DNA from: Chloromonas sp. AAM2
Taxonomy: Eukaryota; Chlorophyta; Chlorophyceae; Chlamydomonadales; Chlamydomonadaceae
Assembly: GCA_004335635.1 (NCBI GenBank)
Contig: QAXH01005870.1
Coordinates: 1-64,000 of the forward strand
Reading direction: 5' to 3'
DNA: 64,000 nucleotides
Notes under the pieces: generated by a model
The model's input: only the letters and a program-made list of their open reading frames with translations
Told to the model about the DNA's origin: nothing
Databases searched by the model: none
Made by a program: the position numbers and the translations under genes
Shown: one piece after another, positions 29,943 through 39,223 of the stretch
Layout of the letters: each line of letters opens with the position of its first letter
How positions within the stretch are numbered: the first letter of the stretch is position 1

Positions 29943-30362
29943 TTAACTTTCATACGTAGTTTTTCCACTAAATTTGATTGAAGCTGGTTCTGGATTTTTA
30001 CCAATTGAAAAACTACGACTATTTGTAGAAGTACGTCCCGGATTTGATTTTTCTGGGAAGACACCATCTTTTGGATGTAAATATTGAACTTCGCCACTAG
30101 GGAAAATTCGATAAATTTTATAGTTATTAATTTTAAAAGTCCGTAATTGTGTTCCTAATGCTAAACATTGTTCTTTACGGGCTAAATATAATAAATTTTC
30201 TCCATTACGCATAATTGCTGCACCACCAATTGGCATCTCAAAGATTTGCTCTTTTGGACTTGTCCAAGTAATAGCATATTTTTCTTCAACTTCAGCTGAG
30301 CGTAGCCAGCCCCCAGTACTTCCACCAAAAGTAGGAAACGGTGTTTGTAAATTTAATGTCAT
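29943..30362 (-). CDS. psaD: Photosystem I subunit II
   Basis: A stromal PSI subunit that forms the ferredoxin docking site with PsaC and PsaE. The 139-residue frame starts [20 protein letters not shown] and has the conserved [24 protein letters not shown] and the basic [21 protein letters not shown]. Family length; plastid-encoded here, as in the red lineage. Confidence 0.99.
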   Translation of the reverse strand: MTLNLQTPFPTFGGSTGGWLRSAEVEEKYAITWTSPKEQIFEMPIGGAAIMRNGENLLYLARKEQCLALGTQLRTFKINNYKIYRIFPSGEVQYLHPKDGVFPEKSNPGRTSTNSRSFSIGKNPEPASIKFSGKTTYES

Positions 30363-30452
30363 TTGTAAAACTTTATAAATGTTTAACGTTCAATATATAA
30401 TTTTAATAAAAAAAAAGTTTTTTTAACTATTATTATATATTATCAAAATTTC

Positions 30453-30526
30453 TAGCGGAGAATGGATTTGAACCATTGACCTTCGGGTTATGAGCCCAAC
30501 GAGCTACCAGGCTGCTCTACTCCGCG
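30453..30526 (-). tRNA. trnfM(cau): Initiator tRNA-fMet(CAU)
   Basis: A 74-nt cloverleaf: 5' CGCGGAG with an unpaired first base (C opposite U72), the initiator hallmark; anticodon stem ending in three G-C pairs (GGG/CCC) around CTCATAA (CAU); discriminator A. Confidence 0.95.
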
Positions 30527-30646
30527 AGTATTCAAGATATTTATATATGGTGAGAATACCTTTATTATTTTGATTATTTTACAATTTTCTCATTTATTAA
30601 GTATTATACATAACTATATAACATATATTAGATAAATATGTCAATT

Positions 30647-30696
30647 AATATAAAATAATAATAATCTAAAATTTTAGATTATTATTATTTTATATT
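30647..30696 (-). terminator. rpl11-rpl1-rpl12 terminator palindrome
   Basis: A perfect 50-base palindrome (25-bp arms, centre between 30671 and 30672) lies 26 bases past the rpl12 stop. Confidence 0.6.
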
Positions 30697-30722
30697 TAAT
30701 TAAAGTTAATTATTTTACAAAA

Positions 30723-31109
30723 TTATTTTAATGATGCTTTACCACCTGCATCTTCGATTTGCTTTTTAGCATCTTCTGCAGCATCTTTGGCTAAATTTTC
30801 TTGAATTTGTTTTGGTGCTGATTCCACTAATTCTTTTGCTTCTTTTAAACCTAATCCTGTTAAACCACGAACAACTTTTAATACAGCAATTTTCTTATCA
30901 GCTGGAACTTCATCAAGCATTAAATTAAATTCTGTTTTTTCTTCAACATCTTCAGCATCACCAGGTGCTGCAGCCATTACAACTCCACCTCCTGCAGCTG
31001 CCGAAGCATCTACACCAAATGTTTCTTCAATTTTACTAACTAATTCTGAAGCTTCTAATAATGTTAAAGTTTTTAAATCTTCAACGATTTGATCAATTTT
31101 TTCTGACAT
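30723..31109 (-). CDS. rpl12: Ribosomal protein L7/L12
   Basis: The stalk protein that recruits translation factors. 128 residues: N-terminal dimer domain ([20 protein letters not shown]), Ala/Gly hinge (about 36-50) and a C-terminal domain with [24 protein letters not shown]. Family length. Last gene of rpl11-rpl1-rpl12. Confidence 0.99.
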   Translation of the reverse strand: MSEKIDQIVEDLKTLTLLEASELVSKIEETFGVDASAAAGGGVVMAAAPGDAEDVEEKTEFNLMLDEVPADKKIAVLKVVRGLTGLGLKEAKELVESAPKQIQENLAKDAAEDAKKQIEDAGGKASLK

Positions 31110-31151
31110 AATAAGTATTTGTTTATTATTAATTTATAAAGTTTTAAAGAT

Positions 31152-31844
31152 TTAAGCAAAAATTTCTAAATCTAATTTAATCGATGATCCCATTGTTGTG
31201 CAAATAAATAAACTTTTAATATATTTACCTTTAACACCAGATGGTCTATTTTGCTCGATTGATTTATATAATGCTTTTAAATTTTCAATTAATTTAGTAT
31301 TTTCAAAATCAGATTTTCCAAAGCTAACATGAACAATTCCAGTTTTATCCGCTTTGTACTCAAATTTACCTTTCTTAAATTCAATTAACGTTGATTCTAA
31401 ATTAGTTGTAACTGTGCCAGATTTTGGAGATGGCATCAATCCTTTTGGACCTAAGACACGCCCAAGCTTAGCTAATTTTGGCATCAGATTTGGAGTTGTT
31501 ATTAATAAATCAAAATTAATATTCCCTTGATTAATTTGTTCAATTAAATCATCATTTCCAACGATATCAGCTCCAGCAGATTTTGCTTCAGCAAAATTTT
31601 CTTCATCTGTTAACACAGCAATACTAACAGTTTTTCCAACTCCATTTGGTAATGTTACTGTAGTACGTAATTGCTGATCTGCATATTTAGGATCAATATT
31701 TAAATTTGCATGAAGTTCCACACTTTCAACAAATTTAGTTGTCGCTGTTGATTTTAAAACGTCTATAGCTTCTTCTAAATTTGAATAAATCGTATTTTTC
31801 GTTCTCTCGATATTTTCTTTATGACGGCGTGATAATTTTCGCAT
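31152..31844 (-). CDS. rpl1: Ribosomal protein L1
   Basis: The L1-stalk protein. From ATG 31844 (MRKLSRRHKE) the frame has 230 residues, with the signature KSGTVTTNLESTLIEFKKGK and LGRVLGPKGLMPSPKSG. A second ATG four codons upstream (31856) is possible, but GGAG sits six bases before the 31844 start, so I prefer it. Between rpl11 and rpl12 in the bacterial order. Confidence 0.97.
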   Translation of the reverse strand: MRKLSRRHKENIERTKNTIYSNLEEAIDVLKSTATTKFVESVELHANLNIDPKYADQQLRTTVTLPNGVGKTVSIAVLTDEENFAEAKSAGADIVGNDDLIEQINQGNINFDLLITTPNLMPKLAKLGRVLGPKGLMPSPKSGTVTTNLESTLIEFKKGKFEYKADKTGIVHVSFGKSDFENTKLIENLKALYKSIEQNRPSGVKGKYIKSLFICTTMGSSIKLDLEIFA

Positions 31845-31878
31845 AATTTTCTCCATTTTAAATGTATTTACTTGTAAC

Positions 31879-32304
31879 TTAATCTACAATGGAGATACCC
31901 ATATTTCGAGCGGTTCCTTCCACAATTTTCATTGCACTACTAATTTTTGTAGTATTTAAATCGGGTAATTTTGTTGTTGCAATTTCTTCTAACTGTGCTT
32001 TGGTAATTGAACCAACACTTACTCGATTGGGTGTTTTTGAACCACTCTTAATTTTCGCTGCGTTAGCTAATAAAACTGAAGCAGGAGGTGTTTTTAGAAC
32101 AAATGTATAACTTCTATCTTCATAAACTGAAATTTCTACAGGGATAATAAGCCCTGTTTTGTCATTGGTTCTCGCGTTATATTCTTTACAGAATCCTGCA
32201 ATATTTACACCATGTTGGCCTAAAGCAGGTCCTACTGGTGGTGCAGGTGTTGCTTTACCCGCTGGTAAAGCAAGTTTAATTAATGCAGTAATTTTTTTAG
32301 CCAT
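31879..32304 (-). CDS. rpl11: Ribosomal protein L11
   Basis: A 141-residue protein that binds the GTPase-associated region of 23S rRNA. It starts [20 protein letters not shown] and has [14 protein letters not shown] and the C-terminal [13 protein letters not shown]. Family length. First gene of the rpl11-rpl1-rpl12 operon. Confidence 0.99.
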   Translation of the reverse strand: MAKKITALIKLALPAGKATPAPPVGPALGQHGVNIAGFCKEYNARTNDKTGLIIPVEISVYEDRSYTFVLKTPPASVLLANAAKIKSGSKTPNRVSVGSITKAQLEEIATTKLPDLNTTKISSAMKIVEGTARNMGISIVD

Positions 32305-32506
32305 AAAAATTTCGTACTATAACTATAAGTGGATAAAAATATTTTTTAAATTTTATCTTAATTACTTTTAATATAAATGAAATAAATTTCGATTTACTAA
32401 AGATTCTAAGACTTATTTAAAATTTTTACAGAGTAAATTAATTACAAAATGTTTCTATATTTAAATTCTATTAATTAAAAAGAAAAAACCTCTTACAGAA
32501 GAGTAA

Positions 32507-32579
32507 CGCGTCCTGAAGGACTTGAACCCTCGACATCTAATTTTGGAGACTAGCGTTCTACCAACTGAACTAAGGACGC
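32507..32579 (-). tRNA. trnW(cca): tRNA-Trp(CCA)
   Basis: A 73-nt cloverleaf on the minus strand: acceptor GCGTCCT with AGGACGC, anticodon stem CTAGT/ATTAG around CTCCAAA (CCA), T loop TTCAAGT, discriminator G. Anticodon CCA reads only UGG, so TGA is a stop in this genome. Confidence 0.95.
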
Positions 32580-32652
32580 GTACAAAGTATTATAATCTTA
32601 TTAAAATGAAATTACAATATTTTAAATCTGAATTAATTTTTTGAATTTAACC

Positions 32653-34017
32653 ATGAAACTACCAAAAACACTTAATGAACAAATCTTAATTCAAAAATAC
32701 TTACCACACAATTTTTTAGCTGAAAAAATGATTCTCAATTGTTTATTAGTAAGTACAGAATCCGTTGAGATTACAATTCAAACACTTTCAATTGAAGCAT
32801 TTTATTTTAAAAATCATCAAGAAATTTATAAAGCTATAGTTTTTATGTATAAAAAAAAATTACCAATCGATATTCTTACATTAATTACATTTTTACAAAA
32901 TAATGGATTATTAAAAAAAGTTGGTGGTCTTAAAGTTTTAATTGAATTAATTAGTCAAGTTCCTAATTTAGTCTACTTGGAAGAATATATATCTTTAGTA
33001 AAGGAGAAATTTTTACGACGAACATTAATAAAATTAGGCTATGAAATTATAAATTCAGGTTATATTACGAATATTTCTTTAGAAAAAATAATAAATAATT
33101 TTGAAAACAAACTATTTAATCTAGTGACAGAAATGGAACCACAAAAATTATATAGTAGCGCGGAATTATTAAATTCTGTTTTTATTGAACTAAAAGAAAA
33201 ATCATTAAATCCAATTTTACCAGGTTTATCCTCAGGATTTTATGATCTTGATTTATTAACACAAGGATTTCAAAGATCTGACTTAATTATAATTGCTGGG
33301 CGGCCTTCTATGGGTAAAACAGCTCTAGGTTTAAACATAGCATTGAATGTAATTAAAAAATCTAAACTCCCAGTTTTATTTTTTAGTTTAGAAATGTCCA
33401 AAGAACAAATTATCTATCGAGTATTATCTATAGAAGCGAATATCAACCAAGCCAGATTAAAAAGTGGAAAATTGTATCAAAATGATTGGATAAAATTAAA
33501 TAAAATAATTAAAATTATGTCCAAATTACCATTTTTTATCGATGATACACCTAATCTATCTATTCAAGATATTCGATCTAAAATCAAAACAATTCTTTTT
33601 GAACAAAATCAGATTGGATTGATTATTATTGATTATCTCCAATTAATGCAAAATTCGATATCACGAACAGAAAATCGAGTTCAAGAATTATCTATAATTA
33701 CTCGTGCATTAAAAAATTTAGCTAGACAATTTAATGTTCCTATTTTAACTTTATCACAATTAAGTCGAAATGTAGAAAATCGAATTGACAAAAAACCAAT
33801 TTTGTCTGATTTAAGAGAAAGTGGTTCCATTGAACAAGATGCTGATTTAGTTTTAATGCTTTATAAGAATAAAGATTTAACATTACAGCAAGCTAGCAAT
33901 GAAAACAATTATTATTTGACGGAACTCATTATTGCTAAACAAAGAAATGGTCCAATTGGAAGTATTCAATTAAGATTTGATCCAAAGAAAACGAAATTTT
34001 TTAATTTTGATCTTTAA
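32653..34017 (+). CDS. dnaB: Replicative DNA helicase DnaB
   Basis: The hexameric helicase for plastid DNA replication. From ATG 32653 (MKLPKTLNEQ) the frame has 454 residues; an in-frame TTG at 32641 is less likely. The N-terminal DnaB domain (about 15-120) is followed by the RecA-like core with Walker A GRPSMGKTA (216-224), FFSLEMSKEQ, and the Walker B/H2 region IIIDYLQLM. No intein. Plastid dnaB is typical of red-lineage plastids. Confidence 0.97.
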   Translation: MKLPKTLNEQILIQKYLPHNFLAEKMILNCLLVSTESVEITIQTLSIEAFYFKNHQEIYKAIVFMYKKKLPIDILTLITFLQNNGLLKKVGGLKVLIELISQVPNLVYLEEYISLVKEKFLRRTLIKLGYEIINSGYITNISLEKIINNFENKLFNLVTEMEPQKLYSSAELLNSVFIELKEKSLNPILPGLSSGFYDLDLLTQGFQRSDLIIIAGRPSMGKTALGLNIALNVIKKSKLPVLFFSLEMSKEQIIYRVLSIEANINQARLKSGKLYQNDWIKLNKIIKIMSKLPFFIDDTPNLSIQDIRSKIKTILFEQNQIGLIIIDYLQLMQNSISRTENRVQELSIITRALKNLARQFNVPILTLSQLSRNVENRIDKKPILSDLRESGSIEQDADLVLMLYKNKDLTLQQASNENNYYLTELIIAKQRNGPIGSIQLRFDPKKTKFFNFDL

Positions 34018-34024
34018 TAGTTAA

Positions 34025-34097
34025 TGCCCAGAACCAGATTCGAACTGGTGACACGAGGATCTTCAATCCACTGCTCTACCAACTGAGCTATCCGGGC
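34025..34097 (-). tRNA. trnF(gaa): tRNA-Phe(GAA)
   Basis: A 73-nt cloverleaf on the minus strand: acceptor GCCCGGA/TCTGGGC (one G-U), anticodon loop TTGAAGA (GAA), T loop TTCGAAT, discriminator A. Confidence 0.95.
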
Positions 34098-34661
34098 TTT
34101 ACTTTTAAGTTTTGTTAAGTTTAATAAATATTCTATCATACTAACCACTAAATAGCAAGAGAGGTTTTTTCATTTAATCAAAATTACATATTGATTTTAA
34201 AATTAATATTTAGTATTATAGTATTGGATATAGGATTTAATATAATTTTTAATCTATTCATTATGTCAGGATTGTAAAATAGCAGCATAAATAGACTTTT
34301 GTTATTAGTATTAAACCTATATCCATATCTCTCTTGAAATGATTGTCAGAAATATTAATAATACTTGTTTAATTTATAAAGAAAAGTAATTTTCAAAAAA
34401 ATTTAACATTTATTTATTTGAGAATTCTTTTTTATTAAATCTGATATCTCAATAATATTTTGTTTAATTCCATTTTAAAATTGATTAAAAATGAATTTTT
34501 TTTATTTTCTTTATAAATTGAATTTTAATTCAAGATTCATAAATATTAAATTAAAGTATTAAAATATTAATTATATTTTTTTTGCAAAAGCTGATACAAT
34601 AATTAGTGTAGTCAATCTTACTATTTTTAACTTTATTATTTAATATAACAGGAAATTGAAA
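34098..34661. other. Spacer without a gene
   Basis: About 560 AT-rich bases between trnF and psbX. The only structure I see is an imperfect inverted repeat of 19 bases (34226-34244 and 34306-34324, arm GGATATAGG), with AAGAGAG near 34157 mirrored by CTCTCTT near 34329. This may be an eroded hairpin or RNA; no coding is seen. Confidence 0.4.
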
Positions 34662-34832
34662 ATGACACCTTTATTAGGAAATTCTATCACTAGTTCATTT
34701 GCAGTTGCTTATGCTGTATCACCTTCATTAGCAAACTTTTTTGCTAGTTTAGTTGCGGGTGCTGTTGTTTTAGTTGCTATTGGTGGTGCTTTAGCTCTTA
34801 TTAGTAACAGTGATCGCGTTCAACGCGATTAG
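34662..34832 (+). CDS. psbX: Photosystem II subunit X
   Basis: The C-terminal 37 residues, SPSLANFFASLVAGAVVLV onward to NSDRVQRD, are a normal one-helix PsbX. The frame starts 19 residues earlier (MTPLLGNSITSSFAVAYAV), making 56 residues instead of the usual 38-39. No other ATG lies between, so translation from 34662 is needed. The extension is mildly hydrophobic and might be a cleaved presequence. AGGAAA precedes the start. Confidence 0.9.
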   Translation: MTPLLGNSITSSFAVAYAVSPSLANFFASLVAGAVVLVAIGGALALISNSDRVQRD

Positions 34833-35041
34833 ATATTTAAGAAATTTTATTTTTGAATAATTAAAAATTATTTCAATTACTTAAGCTATTGAATCGAATT
34901 GTAATTTCTCAACTCGACAATAAACTAAAAACTTGGATATTTAAAATTTTTAACAATAATTAAATATATAATTTTAGTTCCTGGTGTTTCTGCTTAATTT
35001 AATATAAAATGTAAGAATATTAAATTAAAATTGAATACCTT

Positions 35042-35353
35042 ATGATAAATTTTAGCTTTGGCCCCAATATTTTTTTAGGTATTATTGTAAGTTTTGGAGT
35101 ACTTCTTTTATATTTTCTCCGAAATGTTAAACCAGAAGTTGCAAGAGATGAGGATATCTTTTTTGCAACTATTGGTTTACTTTATAGCTGTATTTTAATG
35201 GTTCATGGCTGGAGATTAGATCCAATTTTATTATTTAGTCAAGTATTAATTATTATTACGGTTTTAGTTGCTGGGTGGGAAAATATTCGATTAAGAGGTT
35301 TAATCGCAAGTATGGCAAAACTAAAAAAAAGGAAAAAAGATAATATTCCTTAA
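35042..35353 (+). CDS. ycf66: Ycf66, conserved membrane protein
   Basis: A 103-residue protein with three hydrophobic segments (about 8-27, 41-56 and 65-80) and a Lys-rich tail. FGPNxxLGIxxxxGxLLLYFLRNxxPExARDEDIFF and GWRLDPILLFxQ are typical of Ycf66, known from cyanobacteria and several plastids. Function is not established. Confidence 0.9.
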   Translation: MINFSFGPNIFLGIIVSFGVLLLYFLRNVKPEVARDEDIFFATIGLLYSCILMVHGWRLDPILLFSQVLIIITVLVAGWENIRLRGLIASMAKLKKRKKDNIP

Positions 35354-35395
35354 CTCTAATCTTGGTTTCAAGTTCGTAAATAACTTTTTTAAATT

Positions 35396-35887
35396 ATGCT
35401 TAAAAAATATTCACAACTTTTTTCTATCCTATTCTTTGGTATTTTCAGTATCTCAGTAATGAGTGCATCAGCAATCGATTTAGATGAAGCAACAAGAACA
35501 GTTGCAAAAGATGGCTCGGGTAAAACAATTGTTTTAACACCTGAACAAGTTAAACGTGGTAAACGATTATTTAACGCAACCTGTGGAGCATGTCATGTAG
35601 GTGGTATTACTAAAACAAATCCAAACGTTGGATTAGATCCTGAAGCTCTAAGTTTAGCAACACCACGTCGTGATAATGTAGATGCTTTAGTTGATTATTT
35701 AAAAAATCCGACATCATACGATGGTTTAGAATCAATTGCTGAAGTTCATCCAAGTATTAAGAGCGCTGATATCTATCCACGTATGCGTTCTGTTACAGAT
35801 GAAGATTTAGTAGCAATTTCTGGTCATATTTTATTACAACCAAAAATTCTTACAGAGAAATGGGGTGGTGGTAAAACTTACTACTAA
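35396..35887 (+). CDS. psbV: Cytochrome c550
   Basis: An extrinsic lumenal PSII subunit that stabilises the Mn cluster in cyanobacteria and the red lineage. 163 residues: signal peptide 1-26 ending VMSASA, mature IDLDEATRTV, heme motif CGACH at 63-67 and the second heme ligand His in the SIAEVHPSI region. Length is normal. A strong hairpin follows. Confidence 0.98.
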   Translation: MLKKYSQLFSILFFGIFSISVMSASAIDLDEATRTVAKDGSGKTIVLTPEQVKRGKRLFNATCGACHVGGITKTNPNVGLDPEALSLATPRRDNVDALVDYLKNPTSYDGLESIAEVHPSIKSADIYPRMRSVTDEDLVAISGHILLQPKILTEKWGGGKTYY

Positions 35888-35903
35888 ATTTCTATTATTC
35901 TAG

Positions 35904-35954
35904 TTACTCTGATTTTTTAAAAAGTATTCTTTACTTTTTGAAAAATCAGAGTAA
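35904..35954 (+). terminator. psbV terminator hairpin
   Basis: A 23-bp inverted repeat with one G-T (35904-35926 against 35932-35954, loop TTCTT), 17 bases after the psbV stop. Confidence 0.65.
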
Positions 35955-35979
35955 TTTAGTAAAAAACTATTTTTACTAA

Positions 35980-36052
35980 AAGCATGTAGCTCAGTGGATA
36001 GAGCATCAGATTCCGATTCTGAAAGTCAAGGGTTCGATTCCCTTCATGCTTA
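35980..36052 (+). tRNA. trnR(ccg): tRNA-Arg(CCG)
   Basis: A 73-nt cloverleaf: acceptor AAGCATG/CATGCTT, anticodon stem TCAGA/TCTGA around TTCCGAT (CCG), T loop TTCGATT, discriminator A. CGG is a rare codon here, but this tRNA is retained beside trnR(ucu). Confidence 0.93.
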
Positions 36053-36082
36053 TAGTGTAGTTTAAAAATATTTTTAGAGTAT

Positions 36083-36433
36083 GGGGCTGTTTTGGTTTCG
36101 ACATTTAATATTGAATAAAATACGATCAGGTCGAAGTTTGTATCTTCGTAAAAATCTACAAATTTTAAAATAAATGCTAATAATATTATTTCGTTTGTAT
36201 CTCAACTAGTAAAAAATATTAAAATTGAAAAAAATTATTCAAACTTAGTACAATTTGCTATTTAGTTTGAAAATTAAAAAATTTTATGGTAAAAATTTGT
36301 TCACTATCCTAGACATTTTAATCTTGTATAGTTTAGACTAACTCTATCTAATAATTTGTTCATTTGAACTAAACCTGTGAACAAGTATTTTAAACACTTT
36401 TAAATGGACGTGGGTTCAATTCCCATCAGCTCC
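36083..36433 (+). ncRNA. ssrA: tmRNA (SsrA)
   Basis: Transfer-messenger RNA that rescues stalled ribosomes and tags the peptide for degradation. The ends form the tRNA-like part: GGGGCTG at the start with CAGCTCC at the end, and the T arm GTGGGTTCAATTCCCAT. The tag frame begins at GCT 36176 and stops at TAG 36263-36265: 29 residues, starting ANNIISFVSQL and ending NLVQFAI. The long tag and hydrophobic end fit diatom plastid tmRNA. Confidence 0.93.
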
Positions 36434-36438
36434 AACTT

Positions 36439-36524
36439 TGCATTCGTGGCCGAGTGGTTGAAGGCACCGGACTCATAATCCGTTTTCCTCTGGAACATCA
36501 CTGGTTCGAACCCAGTCGAATGCA
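36439..36524 (+). tRNA. trnI(cau): Class II tRNA with CAU anticodon, probably tRNA-Ile
   Basis: An 86-nt tRNA: acceptor GCATTCG/CGAATGC, D arm GCC/GGC, anticodon stem CGGA/TCCG around CTCATAA (CAU), a long variable arm with stem TTCC/GGAA, T arm ACTGG/CCAGT with TTCGAAC, discriminator A. With trnfM and elongator trnM elsewhere in the window, the third CAU tRNA should be the tRNA-Ile whose C34 becomes lysidine to read AUA. A long variable arm is unusual for Ile and gives it a Ser/Leu-like body. Identity is inference. Confidence 0.7.
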
Positions 36525-36608
36525 TATTAAATATTTTTATATTGTTTTTTTCCACATCTAGTTGTAAAATTATTATTAAATGACAATTATATTTAAGAGT
36601 TGAAATTA

Positions 36609-36968
36609 ATGGTTAAATTAAATTCTCAAAAAACAATTCAAAATGTAGAAAGTGATTTCCTAAAAAAAAATCTTCCAGTTCTTCAAATTGGAGATAATGT
36701 GAAAATTGGAGTTAAGATTATTGAAGGAAACAGAGAAAGGGTTCAATTCTATGAAGGAACGATTATTGCAAAAAAAAATAGTTTAATTAATACAACAATA
36801 ACTGTTCGCAAAATCTTGCAAGGAATTGGTGTTGAACGAATTTTTTTACTTCATTCACCAAAAATTGATTCAATTAAAGTTTTACGTTCATCAAAAGTAC
36901 GTCGAGCAAAACTTTACTATTTACGAAATTTAAGAGGAAAAGCAAGTCGTTTAAAACAAACTTTCTAA
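36609..36968 (+). CDS. rpl19: Ribosomal protein L19
   Basis: A 119-residue basic protein from ATG 36609 ([10 protein letters not shown]), with the L19 core [23 protein letters not shown] and [20 protein letters not shown], ending [16 protein letters not shown] three codons upstream is in frame, but ATG is preferred. Alone on the plus strand after the tmRNA and tRNA. Confidence 0.95.
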   Translation: MVKLNSQKTIQNVESDFLKKNLPVLQIGDNVKIGVKIIEGNRERVQFYEGTIIAKKNSLINTTITVRKILQGIGVERIFLLHSPKIDSIKVLRSSKVRRAKLYYLRNLRGKASRLKQTF

Positions 36969-37112
36969 TAATCTTTTACATTCATTAAAATTTTAATAAA
37001 AAAAATTTATTTCTATTAAAGTTACGTAGTATAATATAAAGTAGTAAAGTATTATTAGACATAAATATTTGTTTAATAATTTACTTTCTAATTATTAAAA
37101 ACAAGGAGTTAT

Positions 37113-37412
37113 ATGGTTACTTACAAAGTGACATTATTAAGTGAAGAACATGATATCAATTCAACAATTGATTGTAATGATGATGTATTTATTTTAGATG
37201 CGGCTGAAGAACAAGGTATTGAATTACCATACTCTTGTCGTGCAGGTGCTTGTTCTACTTGTGCTGGTAAAGTAACAGCTGGTGAAATTGATCAATCAGA
37301 ACAAACTTTCTTAGATGATGATCAAGTTGAAGCTGGATTTGTTTTAACTTGTATTGCATATCCAAAATCAGACTGTACAATTTTAGTACATCAAGAAGAT
37401 GAATTATATTAA
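37113..37412 (+). CDS. petF: Plant-type [2Fe-2S] ferredoxin
   Basis: Stromal electron carrier from PSI to FNR and other reductases. 99 residues with the cluster ligands C42, C47, C50 and C80 in [11 protein letters not shown] and VLTC. Family length, starting [16 protein letters not shown] lies eight bases before the ATG. Plastid-encoded petF is typical of diatoms, though some have moved it to the nucleus. Confidence 0.99.
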   Translation: MVTYKVTLLSEEHDINSTIDCNDDVFILDAAEEQGIELPYSCRAGACSTCAGKVTAGEIDQSEQTFLDDDQVEAGFVLTCIAYPKSDCTILVHQEDELY

Positions 37413-37421
37413 TTAGAACTA

Positions 37422-37461
37422 AAAATAAAGAATGATTTTAATTAAAATCATTCTTTATTTT
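37422..37461. terminator. Bidirectional terminator petF / petA
   Basis: A perfect 40-base palindrome (20-bp arms, centre between 37441 and 37442) between the convergent petF (stop 37412) and petA (stop 37465). Confidence 0.65.
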
Positions 37462-37464
37462 GAA

Positions 37465-38409
37465 TTAGAAATTAAGTTCTGCAGCTTGAACTTTTTCAAA
37501 TTGTTTTTTCTTTAATACTAAAAATACTTGTGTTAATAATACACAGAAACAAAACGCTAGATAACCAACAATTCGAATAGGATTTTGTAAAACAATTTCT
37601 GATTCTTCTTGACCAAATCCACCTACATTTGGATCACTATTTAATGCTTGCTCAGTTTTAACTGTATCACCTTGTTTAACGATTAAGTTTAATCCAGCTG
37701 GTATATTTTGAGACATTTTTGTACCATCTGAACTAACAATGACAACGTTTGAATCACCTTTTTCAGATTTTGTGATCTCTGTAATTTGTCCCGCTTGTAA
37801 TGCGCTAAAAACATTTACATTACTCTTTTCTCCAGTAGGATAAACTTGTCCACGCCCACGGTTACCACCAGCGTAAACTGGGTAAGCTAAATATTTTATG
37901 TTTGAATCTTTTTCGGGATCCGGTGCTACAACAGGGAAAATCAACTCTTGATGAGTTTTTCCAGCAATTGGCCCAACAACTAAAATGTTGTCAAATTCAC
38001 TGCTATAAGGCGAAATAAATACACCTTTATTTTTTGCTTTAACTGCTTCTGGAATTTTACTCTTTGGAGCTAATTTAAATCCCTCTGGTAAAATTACAAT
38101 TCCACCTACATTTATATCAGCTAATTTTCCATTTGCTCCAATTTGTTGTTTAGTTGTGTCATATGGTACTTTAACTTCAACTTCAAACACTGAATTCGGA
38201 AGAACAGATTGTGGAGCTTCAATTTCAATTGCTTTCTGATTTAAATGACAATTTGCACAAGCTAATTTTCCATTTGCTGCACGAGGATTCGAATAATTTT
38301 GTTGTGCAAAAACTGGGTATGCTGATGAGTCTTGAATGCCAAAAGCAAATAAATTTATAGCAATTGTTAAAGCAAATAAAAGACTTTTAAAAAACTTGTT
38401 AGTTGCCAT
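37465..38409 (-). CDS. petA: Cytochrome f
   Basis: The c-type cytochrome of b6f. 314 residues: signal peptide 1-30 ending QDSSA, mature N-terminus YPVFAQ whose Tyr amine is the sixth heme ligand, heme motif CANCH at 51-55, and a C-terminal anchor helix at about 280-300 ([20 protein letters not shown] in part). Family length. Same strand as tatC, 41 bases downstream of it. Confidence 0.99.
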   Translation of the reverse strand: MATNKFFKSLLFALTIAINLFAFGIQDSSAYPVFAQQNYSNPRAANGKLACANCHLNQKAIEIEAPQSVLPNSVFEVEVKVPYDTTKQQIGANGKLADINVGGIVILPEGFKLAPKSKIPEAVKAKNKGVFISPYSSEFDNILVVGPIAGKTHQELIFPVVAPDPEKDSNIKYLAYPVYAGGNRGRGQVYPTGEKSNVNVFSALQAGQITEITKSEKGDSNVVIVSSDGTKMSQNIPAGLNLIVKQGDTVKTEQALNSDPNVGGFGQEESEIVLQNPIRIVGYLAFCFCVLLTQVFLVLKKKQFEKVQAAELNF

Positions 38410-38450
38410 AGTTTAAATATTTTTTAAGTATGGATATTCTATTATAAAAT

Positions 38451-39191
38451 TTAATTCTTTAGTAAAAACAAGATACCTAATCCTGAGAAATATAACAGTA
38501 GTATTGCTAGTGATAACAATAGTTGTGTTAATGGATCAGTAGACGGGGTTAAAATTGCCCCAAGAATAGTTGAAAGTAATATTATATATCGCCATGCACT
38601 TAACATTTGTTTAGCCGATACGATATTTAATAACCCTATTAGAATTTGAAGAATTGGAATTTGAAAAGCTAATCCTGTACTATAAAATAGAACAAGAATA
38701 AATTCAAAATATTGATCAAAAGACCAAAAAGGTTCTAAAACTTCTTCACTATAATTCAAAAAAAAGTTCAAAGCAGCTGGTACTAAAGTATAGTAAGAAA
38801 AAGCTAATCCCAATCCAAATAAAAGTAATGAACTTAATAATAACGGTAAAATAATTTTAGTTTCCTTTTTTGTTAATCCTGGTAATAAAAAAAGAATTAA
38901 TTGTCCAATTACAAATGGACTCGAAAAAAGTAAACCAGTATAAAAAGATATTTTTATAGTTGAAATAAAATATTCACCCGGTGATATTTGAAAAAACTTT
39001 ACGTTTTGAACAGGAAGTTCTAAAATTTTAACTAGCTCTTTGACTTCAATAAATGCTATACCAGTTAATAATAAAATTACCCAAAACAAAAGAAAAACAC
39101 GTTGTCGTAATTCTTCAATATGTTCTGAGAATGGTAATTCTAGAGTTACAGCTGTATTATCTATGAAATTAAAATTAGAATTAGTTGTCAT
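38451..39191 (-). CDS. tatC: Twin-arginine translocase subunit TatC
   Basis: TatC (Ycf43) is the signal-recognition subunit of the delta-pH/Tat pathway in the thylakoid. 246 residues, six membrane helices, with the N-terminal LPFSEHIEELRQRVFLLFW and the loop FYTGLLFSSPFVIGQLILFLLPGLTKKE typical of TatC. Family length. Lies 41 bases upstream of petA, possibly co-transcribed; cytochrome f itself uses Sec. Confidence 0.96.
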   Translation of the reverse strand: MTTNSNFNFIDNTAVTLELPFSEHIEELRQRVFLLFWVILLLTGIAFIEVKELVKILELPVQNVKFFQISPGEYFISTIKISFYTGLLFSSPFVIGQLILFLLPGLTKKETKIILPLLLSSLLLFGLGLAFSYYTLVPAALNFFLNYSEEVLEPFWSFDQYFEFILVLFYSTGLAFQIPILQILIGLLNIVSAKQMLSAWRYIILLSTILGAILTPSTDPLTQLLLSLAILLLYFSGLGILFLLKN

Positions 39192-39223
39192 AAAATAAAA
39201 GTATATTAATACGATTCTACGTA

